Source: Budorcas taxicolor
Taxonomy: Eukaryota > Chordata > Mammalia > Artiodactyla > Bovidae
Direction: 5' to 3'
Assembly (NCBI RefSeq): GCF_023091745.1
Contig: NC_068926.1
Span: forward strand, 51,794,001-51,858,000
DNA: 64,000 bases
The notes beneath the pieces were generated by a model. It was not told the DNA's origin and did not search any database. It saw only the letters and a program-made list of their open reading frames with translations. Both the position numbers and the translations under genes were made by a program. This document shows positions 46,891 through 57,970 of the stretch, in pieces (the stretch's first letter is position 1; each line of letters starts with the position of its first letter).

Positions 46891-48056
46891 ACAACAACAA
46901 ATATGGAGCAGATGGTTCGCAGGAATTCTGAGGTGATAAGGTGTGTTTTCCCTATTTTAATTTCTTTACAAATCTTGAGGTAAAAAGTTAGCTAACTGCT
47001 TCACCATCAGTCCAAAGAGAATTAGGGATTTTAGAAAAGAAATATTACTGTAAGTTGCATTAAAGGATAATGCAACTGTTGATACTAAGACTTTGTCAGA
47101 TAAGTATGGCATCTTAAAACATTACTCAAAAGAAAAATTACGCAGCTAATGGAAATAGAGCAGTTTTATAGGTTAACACAATGTAATATTGTCTGAGAGT
47201 TTTTAAGAGCAAATGATAGAGATAACAGTTTCGTACATTATAGCTCATTTTACTTGTATGCTCATGTTTAGATTTATCTACTCTTAAATAATGGTCAGTA
47301 AGGAATTTAGTAACTTCAGTTTAATGTAGCCTGTTGGCAGAAATCCCGCTTTTTTGGTATGAAGTGATAATGTGTAGGATCATCTGTTCCTCCCCCCTCA
47401 GGAATGTAAGCTCCAGTAGTGGCCGGGTTCGCATCTGTTTTACTTGTAGGCGTTTCTCAGCTGTCCTCCGAGAGGTGCCTCACTCAGAGAGATGCTCAGA
47501 GAAAGGTGGTTTCTCCACTGAAAGACTGCACAGCGATACTTTATATCCCCCAACAGAGGGAAACAGAACCTTCGTTTACATCCCCAAAGTCTCTGAACAA
47601 TGTATGAAAGGCTTTGCCTCAAGAGTATTTTAATAATTCTTCATGCATCTTCTGTGTTCTGTTGGAATACCTTCCTGTACTTAATACAGAAGCTTTTTAA
47701 AGAAGATAAGTAGCTTTTCAGTTTGCACCTGTATCATTTCTAAACTGGGATTTTTATAACCTGAGTAATGTATTTTGGAATCGACCTTTTTGAAGTAGAA
47801 GACCATTTTTAAAATTACCAGCTCAATACATTTCTTTAATTTCTCCAGTATATTTGTGTAAATTACAAAGTTTAAATTATGGCCCTTTTTTGTAAACAGG
47901 GTTTCCTGGTGGCCATGAAGCCTGTAGTTTCATTTCTCCCAGCCTGGAAATCTTTTCTAAAAGTGCCACCACATGTAAAAGATTAAGAGTTTGGGTATGG
48001 TTTCATAAATTTCTTAGGGAGTCTTTAGAACCCTCCTAAGATATATGCAAGTATTT
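46891..48056. other. CCDC92 intron, no gene seen
   Basis: No recognisable feature. The 99-codon plus frame at 47334-47633 overlaps another frame and has no signature. Confidence 0.4.
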
Positions 48057-48067
48057 AGTGGTCTCCT

Positions 48068-48239
48068 GGGCTTGGGGATGTGGTTTCAATTCCTGGAGCA
48101 GGACAGTCCCCTAGAGAAGAAAATGGCAAGCCACTCCAGTATTCTTGTCTGGAGAATCCCATGGATAGAGGAGCCTGGTGGGCTACAGTCCATGGGGTCA
48201 CAAAGAGACACAACTTAATGGCTAAAAACAGTAACAAAA
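48068..48239 (+). mobile_element. Bov-tA SINE, head-truncated, with 11-bp TSD
   Basis: Diverged tRNA-derived part, then the Bov-A body (AAGCCACTCCAGTATTCTTG to CATGGGGTCACAAAGAG). AGTGGTCTCCT occurs at 48057-48067 and 48240-48250. Confidence 0.92.
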
Positions 48240-48250
48240 AGTGGTCTCCT

Positions 48251-49614
48251 TTAAGACAGGAATTCCTTTGCATTCAAGAAACATTAAAGCCTCTGAACAT
48301 CAACATTTCTAGGAGTGCCCTGAACGTTTAGATCAAAGTACCCCTGTTGAAAGTGTATATTGGGTCAACTTGGATATATCCACTTAACATCTGCAGAAAT
48401 ATGCAGCTTTATCACTGTAAATTTGGAGTCCCCTTTGGGGGGTTCCAGAATTACCTTACATTCAACCTCCCCATTTCCCAGTTCACTGAATCATTCAAAC
48501 AAGAAAAACAAAATCTCAAACTGTTCCGATAATGGGAAGAAAATGATTGTATTCTTATGCAAATTTTACATACAGCTTCTTTCTTCTGAGCAAAAGGGGA
48601 AAAAAAAGGAAATGCATATATCCTGACGCAAAACAGTGAGATGTGTAAAGCAGTGCCTTTCTACACACCTACCTCACCAAGAGTTGAAGGTGTGGAGAAA
48701 CCCTCTCAGACAGGCAGCCTGGTGGTCTCTCACTGACTGTTGCCTCTCCTCCCAGGTCAGGAGCCCTCTGTTATAGGAAGGAGGCTGCATGGCTGGGACT
48801 GTCCCTCCTGAGCGCTCCATCACCCACAGTTTACTAGCAATCCCAGAACCCCAAGGAGAGCAGGATAAACCTCAAGTCAGGAGGGAGAAAAGGCCCGCCT
48901 CAGATTAGACTGCCTCCAACCCAGTGCTGTGACCTTCGGGGCAAGACCATTCTGCCTTGAGGGGGGTCATCCTGTGTGTCATAGGCTGTTTAGTGGTACC
49001 CCAACCTCTACCCACCAGATGCCGGAAGTGCCCCTTCCCCGGCTGTGACGGCCCACAAGGTCTCCAGACCTGGCCGGTCTCCCCCAAGAACACCACTGCC
49101 TGACTTGGTCAGACTCAAAATTGAGGTTCACTAGGAGGATGCTCCCCCTCGAATTCTGATTGCCCTTACGTGTCTCAAGTCATAAAATTTACATGCCTAT
49201 TCTGTGTATTTTTTGGACCAAAATGACCAACAGTATCTTGCCTCAGCTGTAAAATAGTGACTGTGTATAGATTCTCTGAGGAAGAAGACAATCTTCCATA
49301 GAGGGTGTTCAAGCAGGTCAGTCAGGCTGCAGAAGCAGACCAGCTCCTCAGAAGACTCAAGGGGTGTTACTTTCAGCGCTCTGGATTGTATTTGTCTCAG
49401 GAAGGAGTCCCTGTCCTCCTCTCTTTCCCCTCCCCAGGCTGGTTAGCCATCCAATTGTTGATCTGAACAGGCAGACTCAATCTCCATCTGAATAAAGAAA
49501 GTGTTAGAAACTACACTTAATTCAACCTTCTGTATGAAGCGAGAAATCCCAAGCCTCTCCTCTAACCAATCAGGAAACCCTAAAATGTCAGTAAAACAGA
49601 TAATGATTTAAATT
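48251..49614. other. CCDC92 intron, no gene seen
   Basis: Unique-looking sequence. The last 90 bases may already belong to the diverged repeat that follows. Confidence 0.4.
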
Positions 49615-49860
49615 GTATTACTAAGATGATAAATTATCAAGTAAGGCAAACAATTAGAAACGCAAACTTTTAGAAATTAGGAGTAACATTTTAAGTGACT
49701 CAGCAACAGTTTTGGAAGTCCAAATGTCTTAAAACACTTGTTTGATAATAAACCAAAGAAGTATACACCTTTACACACATTTCCACACTGAAGAGCAGAG
49801 TAAGCTTGTGGTTCCTTAATAGAACTAGCTTCTTAGTCCAGTATAGTCCAGAATTTTCTG
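49615..49860 (+). repeat. Copy 2 of a diverged repeat pair
   Basis: Same order of blocks as 42116-42330, with weaker similarity from about 49530. The right edge is broken by the BovB insertion. Confidence 0.6.
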
Positions 49861-49867
49861 CAGCCTT
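49856..49867. repeat. Left TSD of the inverted BovB
   Basis: TTCTGCAGCCTT, identical to 52156-52167. Confidence 0.93.
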
Positions 49868-51729
49868 CAGTTCAGTCACTCAGTTGTGTCCGACTCTTTG
49901 CGACCCCATGAATTGCAGCACGCCAGGCCTCCCTGTCCATCACTATCTCCCGGAGTTCACTCAGACTCACGTCCATCGAGTCTGTGATGCCATCCAGCCA
50001 TCTCATCCTCGGTCGTCCCCTTCTCCTCCTGCCCCCAATCCCTCCCAGCATCACAGTCTTTTCCAATGAGTCACCTCTTCTCATGAGGTGGCCAAAGTAC
50101 TGGAGTTTCAGCATTAGCATCATTCCTTCCAAAGAAATCCCAGGGTTGATCTCCTTGTAGCCCAAAGGACTCTCAAGAGTCTTCTCCAACACCACAGTTC
50201 AAAAGCATCAATTCTTCGGCGTTCAGCCTTCTTCACAGTCCAACTCTCACATCCATACATGACCACAGGAAAAACCATAGCCTTGACTAGACAGACCTTA
50301 GTCGGCAAAGTAGTGTCTCTGCTTTTGAACATACTATCTAGGTTGGTCATAACTTTTCTTCCAAGGAGTAAGCGTCTTTTAATTTCATGGCTGCAGTCAC
50401 CATCTGCAGTGATTTTGGAGCCCCCAAAAATAAAGTCTGACACTGTTTCCACCGTTTCCCCATCTATTTCCCATGAAGTGATGTGACCAGATGCCATGAT
50501 CTTCATTTTCTGAATGTTGAGCTTTAAGCCAACTTTTTCGCTCTCCTCTTTTACTTTCATAAAGAGGCTTTTTAGCTCCTCTTCACTTTCTGCCATAAGG
50601 GTGGTGTCATCTGCATGTCTGAGGTGATTGATATTTCTCCCGGCAATCTTGATTCCAGCTTGTGCTTCTTCCAGTCCAGCGTTTCTCATGATGTACTCTG
50701 CACAGAAGTTAAATAAGCAGGGTGACAATATACAGCCTTGACGTACCCCTTTTCCTATTTGGAACCAATCTGTTGTTCCATGTCCAGTTCTAACTGTTGC
50801 TTCCTGACCGGTATACAGATTTCTCAAGAGGCAGGTTAGGTGGTCTGGTATTCCCATCTGTTTCAGAATTTTCCACAGTTTATTGGATCCACACAGTCAA
50901 AGGCTTGGCATAGTCAATAAAGCAGAAATAGATGTTTTTCTGGAACTCTCTTGCTTTTTCCATGATCCAGCAGATGTTGGCAATTTGATCTCTGGTTCCT
51001 CTGCCTTTTCTAAAACCAGCTTGAACATCAGGAAGTTCACGGTTCACATGTTGTTGAAGCCTGGCTTGGAGAATTTCGAGCATTACTAGCATGTGAGATG
51101 AGTGCAATTGTGCAGTAGTTTGAGCATTCTTTGGCATTGCCTTTCTTTGGGATTGGAATGAAAACTGACCTTTTCCAGTCCTGTGGCCACTGCTGAGTTT
51201 TCCAAATTTGCTGGCATATTGAGTGCAGCACTTTCACAGCATCATCATTCAGGATTTGAAAGAGCTCAACTGGAATTCCATCACCTCCACTAGCTTTGTT
51301 CATAGTGATGCTTTCTAAGGCCCACTTGACTTCACATTCCAAGATGTCTGGCTCTAGATTAGTGATCACATCATCATGATTATCTGGGTCTTGAAGATCT
51401 TTTTTGTACAGTTCTTCTGTGTATTCTTGCCACCTCTTCTTAATATCTTCTGTTTCTGTTAGGTCCATACCATTTCTGTCCTTTATCGAGCCCATCTTTG
51501 CATGAAATGTTCCCTTGGTATCTCTAGTTTTCTTGAAGAGATCTCTGGTCTTTCCCATTCTGTTCTTTTCCTCTATTTCTTTGCATTGATCGCTGAACAA
51601 GGCTTTCTTATCTCTTCTTGCTATTCTTTGGAACTCTGCATTCAGATGCTTATATCTTTCTTTTTCTCCTTTGCTTTTCACTTCTCTTCTTTTCACAGCT
51701 ATTTGTAAGGCCTCGCAGACAGCCATTTT
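49868..51729 (-). mobile_element. BovB LINE, main body (reverse transcriptase to 3' end)
   Basis: On the minus strand this encodes the BovB reverse transcriptase and C-terminal region. Recognisable blocks are NKASGGDGIPVELFQ, WPQDWKRSVFIPIPKKGN, FRKGRGTRDQIANI, GVRQGCILSPCLFN and LRHADDTTLMAESEEELKSL. It is a dead copy: frame changes occur near 51090, 50870 and 50150, and the catalytic YADD box is HADD. The 3' end at 49868 reads ACTGAACTG on the minus strand. It is the non-inverted part of one insertion ending at 52155. Confidence 0.95.
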
Positions 51730-52155
51730 GGCAAATTTGGCAAACAGGCAAATTTGGCCTTGGAATGAGGAATGAAGCAAGGCAAAGACTAATAGAGTTT
51801 TGCCAAGAAAATGCACTGGTCATAGCAAACACCCTGTTCCAACAACACAAGAGAAGGCTCTACGCATGGACATAACCAGATGGTCAACACTGAAATCAGA
51901 TTGATTATATTCTATGCAGCCAAAGATGGAGAAGCTCTATACAGTGAACAAAAACAAGACCAGGAGCTGACTGTGGCTCAGATCATGAACTCCTTATTAC
52001 CAAATTCAGACTTAAATTGAAGAAAGTAGGGAAAACCGCTAGACCATTCAGGTATGACCTAAATCAAATCCCTTATGATTATACAGTGGAAGTGAGAAAT
52101 AGATTTAAGGGCCTAGATCTGATACATAGAGTGCCTGATGAACTATGGAATGAGG
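51730..52155 (+). mobile_element. BovB LINE, inverted 5' segment (endonuclease end and linker)
   Basis: The plus strand encodes the BovB endonuclease C-terminal region and linker (FGLGMRNEARQRLIEFCQEN to VPDELWNEV), opposite to the body at 49868-51729. In the protein this block directly precedes the body, with only a short stretch missing. The junction carries GGCAAATTTGG twice (51730-51740 and 51747-51757). Head-to-head halves inside one TSD are the signature of twin priming. Confidence 0.93.
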
Positions 52156-52167
52156 TTCTGCAGCCTT
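52156..52167. repeat. Right TSD of the inverted BovB
   Basis: TTCTGCAGCCTT, identical to 49856-49867, adjoining the inverted segment. Confidence 0.93.
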
Positions 52168-52214
52168 AGGAGCAAAGAAACATGCTTGTTTCATGAGCAT
52201 CAAGAAAAAGCACT

Positions 52215-52404
52215 GGGGACTTTCCATGGTTAAGACTTCGCCTTCCAATGCAAGGGATGTGAGTTCAGTCCCTAGTCAGGGAGCTAAGACCCTACATGTC
52301 TGGCAGCCAGAAAAACCAAAAGGTAAGACAGAAGCAATATCGTAACAAATTCAACAAAGACTTTTAAAAAATGGTCCACTCAAAAAACTCGTAAAAAAAA
52401 AAAC
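52215..52404 (+). mobile_element. CHR-type SINE with long tail
   Basis: GGGGACTTTCCATGGTTAAG head, TTCCAATGCAAGGGATG region and the long tail (AGAAGCAATATCGTAACAAA...AAAAATGGTCCAC). Lies 47 bp past the BovB TSD. Confidence 0.9.
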
Positions 52405-52523
52405 AACAACAACCACTAGTATTCCCCTGGTTAGCCCAAGCCAAAAAAGAGTTGTTTGTTTTTTTTTTTAAAGTAGACTAGAGAAGCTTAAAACATAGGA
52501 AAAGGAAAGAGCAGAAGAGTTTT

Positions 52524-53615
52524 TTGGTTTTTTTTTTTAGTTTTTTAATTTTTTTAATTTTAAAATCTTTAATTCTTACATGTGTTCCCAAACATGAACC
52601 CCCCTCCCACCTCCCTCCCCATAACATCTCTGTGGGTCATCCCCATGCACCAGCCCCAAGCATGCTGTATCCTGCGTCAGACATAGACTGGCGATTCAAT
52701 TCTTACATGATAGTATACATGATAGAATGCCATTCTCCCAAATCATCCCACCCTCTCCCTCTCCCTCTGAGTCCAAAAGTCTGTTATACACAGCTGTGTC
52801 TTTTTTCCTGTCTTGCATACAGGGTCGTCATTGCCATCTTTCTAAATTCCATATATATGTGTTAGTATACTGTATTGGTGTTTTTCTTTCTGGCTTACTT
52901 CACTCTGTATAATCGGCTCCAGTTTCATCCATCTCATCAGAACTGATTCAAATGAATTCTTTTTAATGGCTGAGTAATACTCCATTGTGTATATGTACCA
53001 CAGCTTTCTTATCATTCATCTGCTGATGGACATCTAGGTTGTTTCCATGTCCTGGCTATTATAAACAGTGCTGCGATGAACATTGGGGTACATGTGTCTC
53101 TTTCAATTCTGGTTTCCTCGGTGTGTATGCCCAGCAGTGGGATTGCTGGGTCATAAGGTAGTTCTGTTTGCAATTTTTTAAGGAATCTCCACTGTTCTCC
53201 ATAGTGGCTGTACTAGTTTGCATTCCCACCAACAGTGTAGGAGGGTTCCCTTTTCTCCACACCCTCTCCAGCATTTATTGCTTGCAGATTTTTGGATCGC
53301 AGCCATTCTGACTGGTGTGAAGTGGTACCTCATTGTGGTTTTGATTTGCATTTCTCTGATAATGAGTGATGTTGAGCATCTTTTCATGTGTTTGTTAGCC
53401 ATCCGTATGTCTTCTTTGGAGAAATGTCTATTTAGTTCTTTGGCCCATTTTTTGATTGGGTCGTTTATTTTTCTGGAATTGAGCTGCATAAGTTGCTTGT
53501 ATATTTTTGAGATTAGTTGTTTGTCAGTTACTTCATTTGCTATTATTTTCTCCCATTCAGAAGGCTGTCTTTTCACCTTGCTTATATTTTCCTTTGTTGT
53601 GCAGAAGCTTTTTAA
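52524..53615 (-). mobile_element. L1 LINE, 5'-truncated 3' end
   Basis: Antisense L1: T-rich 5' edge (poly(A) tail of the element), 3' UTR, then the ORF2 C-terminal end. A minus-strand frame at 53178-53678 keeps the ORF2 C-terminal blocks WAKELNRHFSKEDIRMANKHM and the Cys-rich CWRGCGEKGTLLHCWWEC. Blocks are well preserved, so this is a fairly young ruminant L1. It is truncated near 53615 and cannot retrotranspose. No TSD was resolved. Confidence 0.92.
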
Positions 53616-53714
53616 CAAGCGGAATATGGGGCAAAGGATGTTCTGCCCCCATAAGGCATGCACGCGTTTCACCTTCACCTGCCAAGAACCTAGGAGTTCA
53701 TGGCTAAGGGTGTG

Positions 53715-53890
53715 GCTGTGGAGTCAGAGGGATGAAGCCCCACCCAGCCCCTGGCTAGTAGTGACTTTAAGGAGCTCATTTAACCCCTTCAGCTTGTTTG
53801 CTAGCCCTGTGAGATAGGAGGCGGCTCTCTAATCCTCAGAATGTTTGTAACACTCGGTAGCTCAGTGCCTGGCATGTGAGCCCTCAGTAC
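53715..53890 (+). repeat. MIR SINE
   Basis: Forward MIR: GGCTGTGGAGTCAGAGGG, AAGGAGCTCATTTAACCCC, CTGTGAGATAGGAGGC and GTAGCTCAGTGCCTGGCATG. Confidence 0.75.
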
Positions 53891-54717
53891 AAGGTGGTTC
53901 TGCCTTTGGCCTTGTTCACCCTGAGTCCCTGGTGCCCAGGCTGTGTGGCTGCTGCCCTTCCCGGCCCCTCCCTTCCCCACTGCATCATCCCTGCCAGATT
54001 CAATTCCCTCTGGTAGTGCTTTGGCTCTAATGGGTAAAAACTCAACTTTCCCCCCATTTCCTCTCTCTTCCAGCTCAGCTTTTCTGAGTGACTTTTAATA
54101 AGCAGCTCAAATCCAGCCCTCACTTTTCTGTTTGACTTTATTTTTCACCACTCGCCGGAATGCGTTTTCCATGTGGGACAGTATAGTGGTCTCTCTGTGA
54201 CTCTCAAAACTTCATTCTCCCCTCCTCCTGTGTATACCCTGCCCATTGTTGAGGGTCAGCTTCAGTCCCGGCCTCTTGAGACCAGCTAGGTCACTGCAGC
54301 CTTAGCCACTCGATGTTTCTCAGGCAGCTCCATGTGCCCAGTGATTTGTAAGGTACCAGGAACACTAACATGATTGGGATGTGGCCCCCACCTGTCTGGG
54401 ATTCACAAAGCCTCATGCGGTAGTCAGGCAGGTAAATGAGAAAGAGCTCCAGGTACTGTGCTGGGTTACCCTTCCCCTGGTCCCTGACTTGGCATCCTCA
54501 CAAGGATTTAATTATACTTTGTTTTATTTGTACTCTGGCGGCTGAGCCTCACATCCCCAGTAAGCTGTAGGCATAGGACTGAGTACACAGTGAGCACTTT
54601 AGAACATATGCTGGCTTGACCTTTAACCTCAGTGCATATGTAAAAGGAAGCATGGTTGCTCAACCTGTTGTAATGGGCCTCCTAAACTTCAGAAGAAAAA
54701 TTAGAAGACAAAATTGA
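53891..54717. other. CCDC92 intron, no gene seen
   Basis: No recognisable feature. Confidence 0.4.
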
Positions 54718-54934
54718 GAGGACTTCTCTGGTGGTCCAGTGGTTAAGAATCTGCCTTGCAATGCAGGGGATGTGTGTTCGATCCCTGGTCAGGGAGCTAA
54801 TACCGCATTCCTTGGAGCACCTGAGCTCATGAGCCACTACTGGTGAGTCCGCGGGCAGCAACAAAAAGCCCCACCTGATGCAACGAACATCCCACGTGCT
54901 GCAACTAAGACCCAAGGCAGCCAATTAAATAAAG
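54718..54934 (+). mobile_element. CHR-type SINE
   Basis: GGACTTCTCTGGTGGTCCAG head, GTGTTCGATCCCTGGTCAGG, GCAACAAAAAGCCCC and GTGCTGCAACTAAGACCC. Confidence 0.92.
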
Positions 54935-55914
54935 TGAACTTCCATAATACTGAATTATTAAAATATAAAAAATAAAAGATGATGATGTTAAGCTCCTGGC
55001 CATCACCATAAACCTCTTGGTGACTCAAACGGTTTCTAGGCCTGCAGAATTCATTGAACGGTGCATTTTTCAATTGGGAATTTATAAAATGAAAATAAAG
55101 CCTCACCCTCTGAACCAAATAAACTTAGCCTTATGGAAAAGTCACCGCATTGTCCTTTTTCTCTCGTTCCATCACGGGCCAGAAAAACCATCATCAAAGC
55201 TTGGCATGAGCATTTCCTGAATTTCTGAGTTTCTGCCTCCACTGGAGAGGTGAGAAAGTATGAAGCCAGCTCAGTTCCCACGGGTAGAGCCACCTTTCGG
55301 GTTTGGCACTGTGTCCGTGTTAGTGCTGGCGAGCACACACAGTCGGCCCCTAACAGAACTAACTGTCCAGGTGTCAGTAAGCTGTGCCCAGTGGGATCCT
55401 GTATGTCACAGGCTCTGCAGAGCATCCTCAACAAGCCCCCCTTCCCCTCCCACTGAAATTAGACTATATTTCCTTTGTATGTGGCTTGAGAGATTTGGGG
55501 CATTTTTATTTGTAAAGTTCCCAGAGGCCTGCGTGAACTAGCACTGCTTCCTCCTCTGGCTTATCCCCATGCCCGACAAGGTAGTATTGATATTTCCAAG
55601 TCCTCTCATGTCACTAATACAATATACACTACCTAATGTGGCGAGGGGTGGAGGGGAGTCAGACCAGAGATTGAAATTGCCACTAATTCTCAACTAGAAC
55701 CCTTTCTTATTAAAGGGCCAGCTCAGATTACTAGAGGGAGGCATTCCATGCTCTAAATGCTCATATTATAACGGAGGGCAGAGAGAAAACCCTGTTCTCA
55801 TGGAGCTTGTATTCTAGTCCTGTAAGAAAGATCAATAAATGACCTAATTTTAGATAGTGATTAGTGCTGTAAAGACTCAAGATGGGATGGGAAGATGATA
55901 ACGACAAGATAGTT
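54935..55914. other. CCDC92 intron, no gene seen
   Basis: 55786-55910 (CTCATGGAGCTTGTATTCTAG, TAGATAGTGATTAGTGCTG) is an old interspersed repeat of uncertain family. Frames at 55051-55541 overlap on both strands and look fortuitous. Confidence 0.4.
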
Positions 55915-56028
55915 GGGACTTCCCTGTCAGTCCACTGGTTAAGACTCCACGCTTCCACTTCAGGGGGTGTAGGTTCAATCCCTGGTCAAGGAACTAAGAT
56001 CCTACATGCTGGGCAACCAAAAAAAGAA
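55915..56028 (+). mobile_element. CHR-type SINE
   Basis: GGGACTTCCCTGTCAGTCCAC head, GGTTCAATCCCTGGTCAAGG and a short A-rich tail. Confidence 0.9.
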
Positions 56029-56289
56029 ATTTTCTTGAACTGAGTAAAAATGAGAATACAACCTATCAACTTAAAAAAATTGTATTAAGAATTGTTAAAG
56101 TGTTCTTGCAGTGCAGAGTGACAGCAGGCCCCGGCAGACTCCGCAGTGGTGTTATCTGGGAGCCGGGGGAACACGCATGGGTGGTGCTCCACGTCAGGGT
56201 AGTAATGGCAGACAGCACATAGTTCCAGGCACAGTTGTAAATACTTCAAATCTGTAAAGCTTAGTGTGGTTGCCCCAAGTCACGTTGTT

Positions 56290-56498
56290 GTTTAGTCGCT
56301 AACTAATGTCTGATTCTTTTTGACCCCATGGACTGACTGTAGCCCACCAAGCTCCTCTGTCCATGGGGATTTCCAAGCAAGAAAACTGGAGTAGGTTGCC
56401 ATTTCTTCCTCCAGGGGATCTTCCCAACCCAGGGATCGAACGTGCATCTCCTGCATCTGCAGGTGGGTTCTTTACCACTAAGCCACCAGGGAAACCCT
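56290..56498 (-). mobile_element. Bov-tA SINE
   Basis: Reverse Bov-tA from GTTTAGTCGCTAACTAATG to AAGCCACCAGGGAAACCC. Confidence 0.92.
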
Positions 56499-56689
56499 CC
56501 CTAGCCACATAGGGCAACTTAAATTTGAATTAATTCAAATCAAAATAAATAAAGTTTTCCTTTTCTCTGACATACCAGCTACCTGTGTGGCAGGGGCTCA
56601 TGTGGCTGGTGGCCACATTGTTGGACAGCAGAGAAGAGAGGATTTCTACCACTGCAGGAAGTTCTCTTGGATAGCGGCTCGTTAGATTA

Positions 56690-56845
56690 ACTCATTTAAT
56701 CTTCACAACCACCTGACTAAAGTAGATACTGTTTTCCCATCTTGCAGATAAGGAAAGTGAGGCACAGGGAGTTTATATATAACTTGTCCAAAGGCCCAGA
56801 CTTAACAGGTGGCAGGGCCAAGATTCAGACCGGGGCCACCAACCT
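56690..56845 (-). repeat. MIR SINE
   Basis: Reverse MIR: TTCCCATCTTGCAGATAAGG, AAGTGAGGCACAGGGAG, ACTTGTCCAAAGGCCCAG and GGCAGGGCCAAGATTCAGAC. Confidence 0.8.
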
Positions 56846-57072
56846 CTGGATCCAGAGCCCAGAGGTTCATCCCTACCTGCCGCATCACTGGAGCTCATCC
56901 TCAAGTACAGCTCTACCTTCTGCAGACCACCGCCAACAGGATTTTACGTCTTGGTAACATCTTATCTCTGAGTGCTTTACAGTTCAGCTCAGTGAAGTTC
57001 TACGCTAAGGGTTAGATCTTTCCTGATTTTAAAAGTGTTAGCACAGTTTCTCCTTCCTTAAAAAGAAAAAGA

Positions 57073-57229
57073 GGGACTTTCCTGGTGGCCCAGTGGCTAA
57101 GATTTCATGCTCCCAATGCAGAGGGGCCCGGTTTTGATCCCTGCTCAAGGAACTAAGATCCCACATACTGCAACAAAAATTGAAGATCCCGTGTGCTGCA
57201 ACTAAGACCTGGCATAGCCAGATAAATAT
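57073..57229 (+). mobile_element. CHR-type SINE
   Basis: GGGACTTTCCTGGTGGCCCAG head, GGAACTAAGATCCCACATAC, GTGCTGCAACTAAGACCTGG and an A-rich end. AAAAAGAA flanks it (57062 and 57235 areas). Confidence 0.9.
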
Positions 57230-57776
57230 TTTTCAAAAAGAATTATGTGGTTATCTATAAGGCTGACACATAAACAGTAAATAGTAGCCATAATGACTAT
57301 TTTTGTGAATGATGTTTAGCTTTACATGATTTAAAAATGCCTTTGAGTATTTTCTTGCCCCAAGTGCCTCAGACCAACCCAGAGGCTGTGTCTGGCCAGA
57401 GCTGGGGGAGACGGAACAGACTGTCACCAACACCATCACTGTCTGCAAGCTTGCTTCACTCTGCAGTGGTCACCCCCTAGAAAAGCAGAATAAAGCCAGT
57501 GGAAAAGCATCTCTGGGCATCTGTTTTCACTGAGACAGGAGCTGCTTCACACCCTCCCACAATCACCAAAAGAAGTGCCCCACATGATCCAGGGTGACCA
57601 TCCAGTTACGAAAAAAATGGGAGGAAAAACAAATTCCACCAGCTCCCAAATGACCAATAGACTCCACCATATTTTGGTCCAACCAGGAGAAACTGAAACA
57701 CCCAAGAATTTTGGACTTCAAATGGAAAATCTGAGCACTCTAAACCAAAATTGCCAAGTTCCAAGAATGTGGATAC
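57230..57776. other. CCDC92 intron, no gene seen
   Basis: No recognisable feature. Confidence 0.4.
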
Positions 57777-57970
57777 AGGCACTTCACTGGCAGTCCAGTG
57801 ATGAAGACTCCATGCTCCCAATGCAGGGGGCCAAGTTTCAATCCCTAGTCGGGGAACGCATTTCCACAGGTCGCAACCAAGAGTCCTAATGCCGCAACAT
57901 TAAGATGGAAGATCCCACGTGCAACAGCTAAGACCTGGCTAGCACAGCCAAGTAAGTATTTTTAAAAACA
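57777..57970 (+). mobile_element. CHR-type SINE
   Basis: ACTTCACTGGCAGTCCAGTG head, GTTTCAATCCCTAGTCGGGG, GCAACAGCTAAGACCTGG and an AAAAACACAAAC end. Confidence 0.9.

Noticed and set aside
49872..51816. Minus-strand frames resembling reverse transcriptase as a host gene
   Set aside because: Sequence, 3' end and TSD show a broken BovB LINE. The N-terminal residues of the longest frame come from the inverted segment.
53178..53678. 166-codon frame with a Cys-rich C-terminus as a host protein
   Set aside because: It is the antisense-oriented L1 ORF2 C-terminal end inside a truncated L1.
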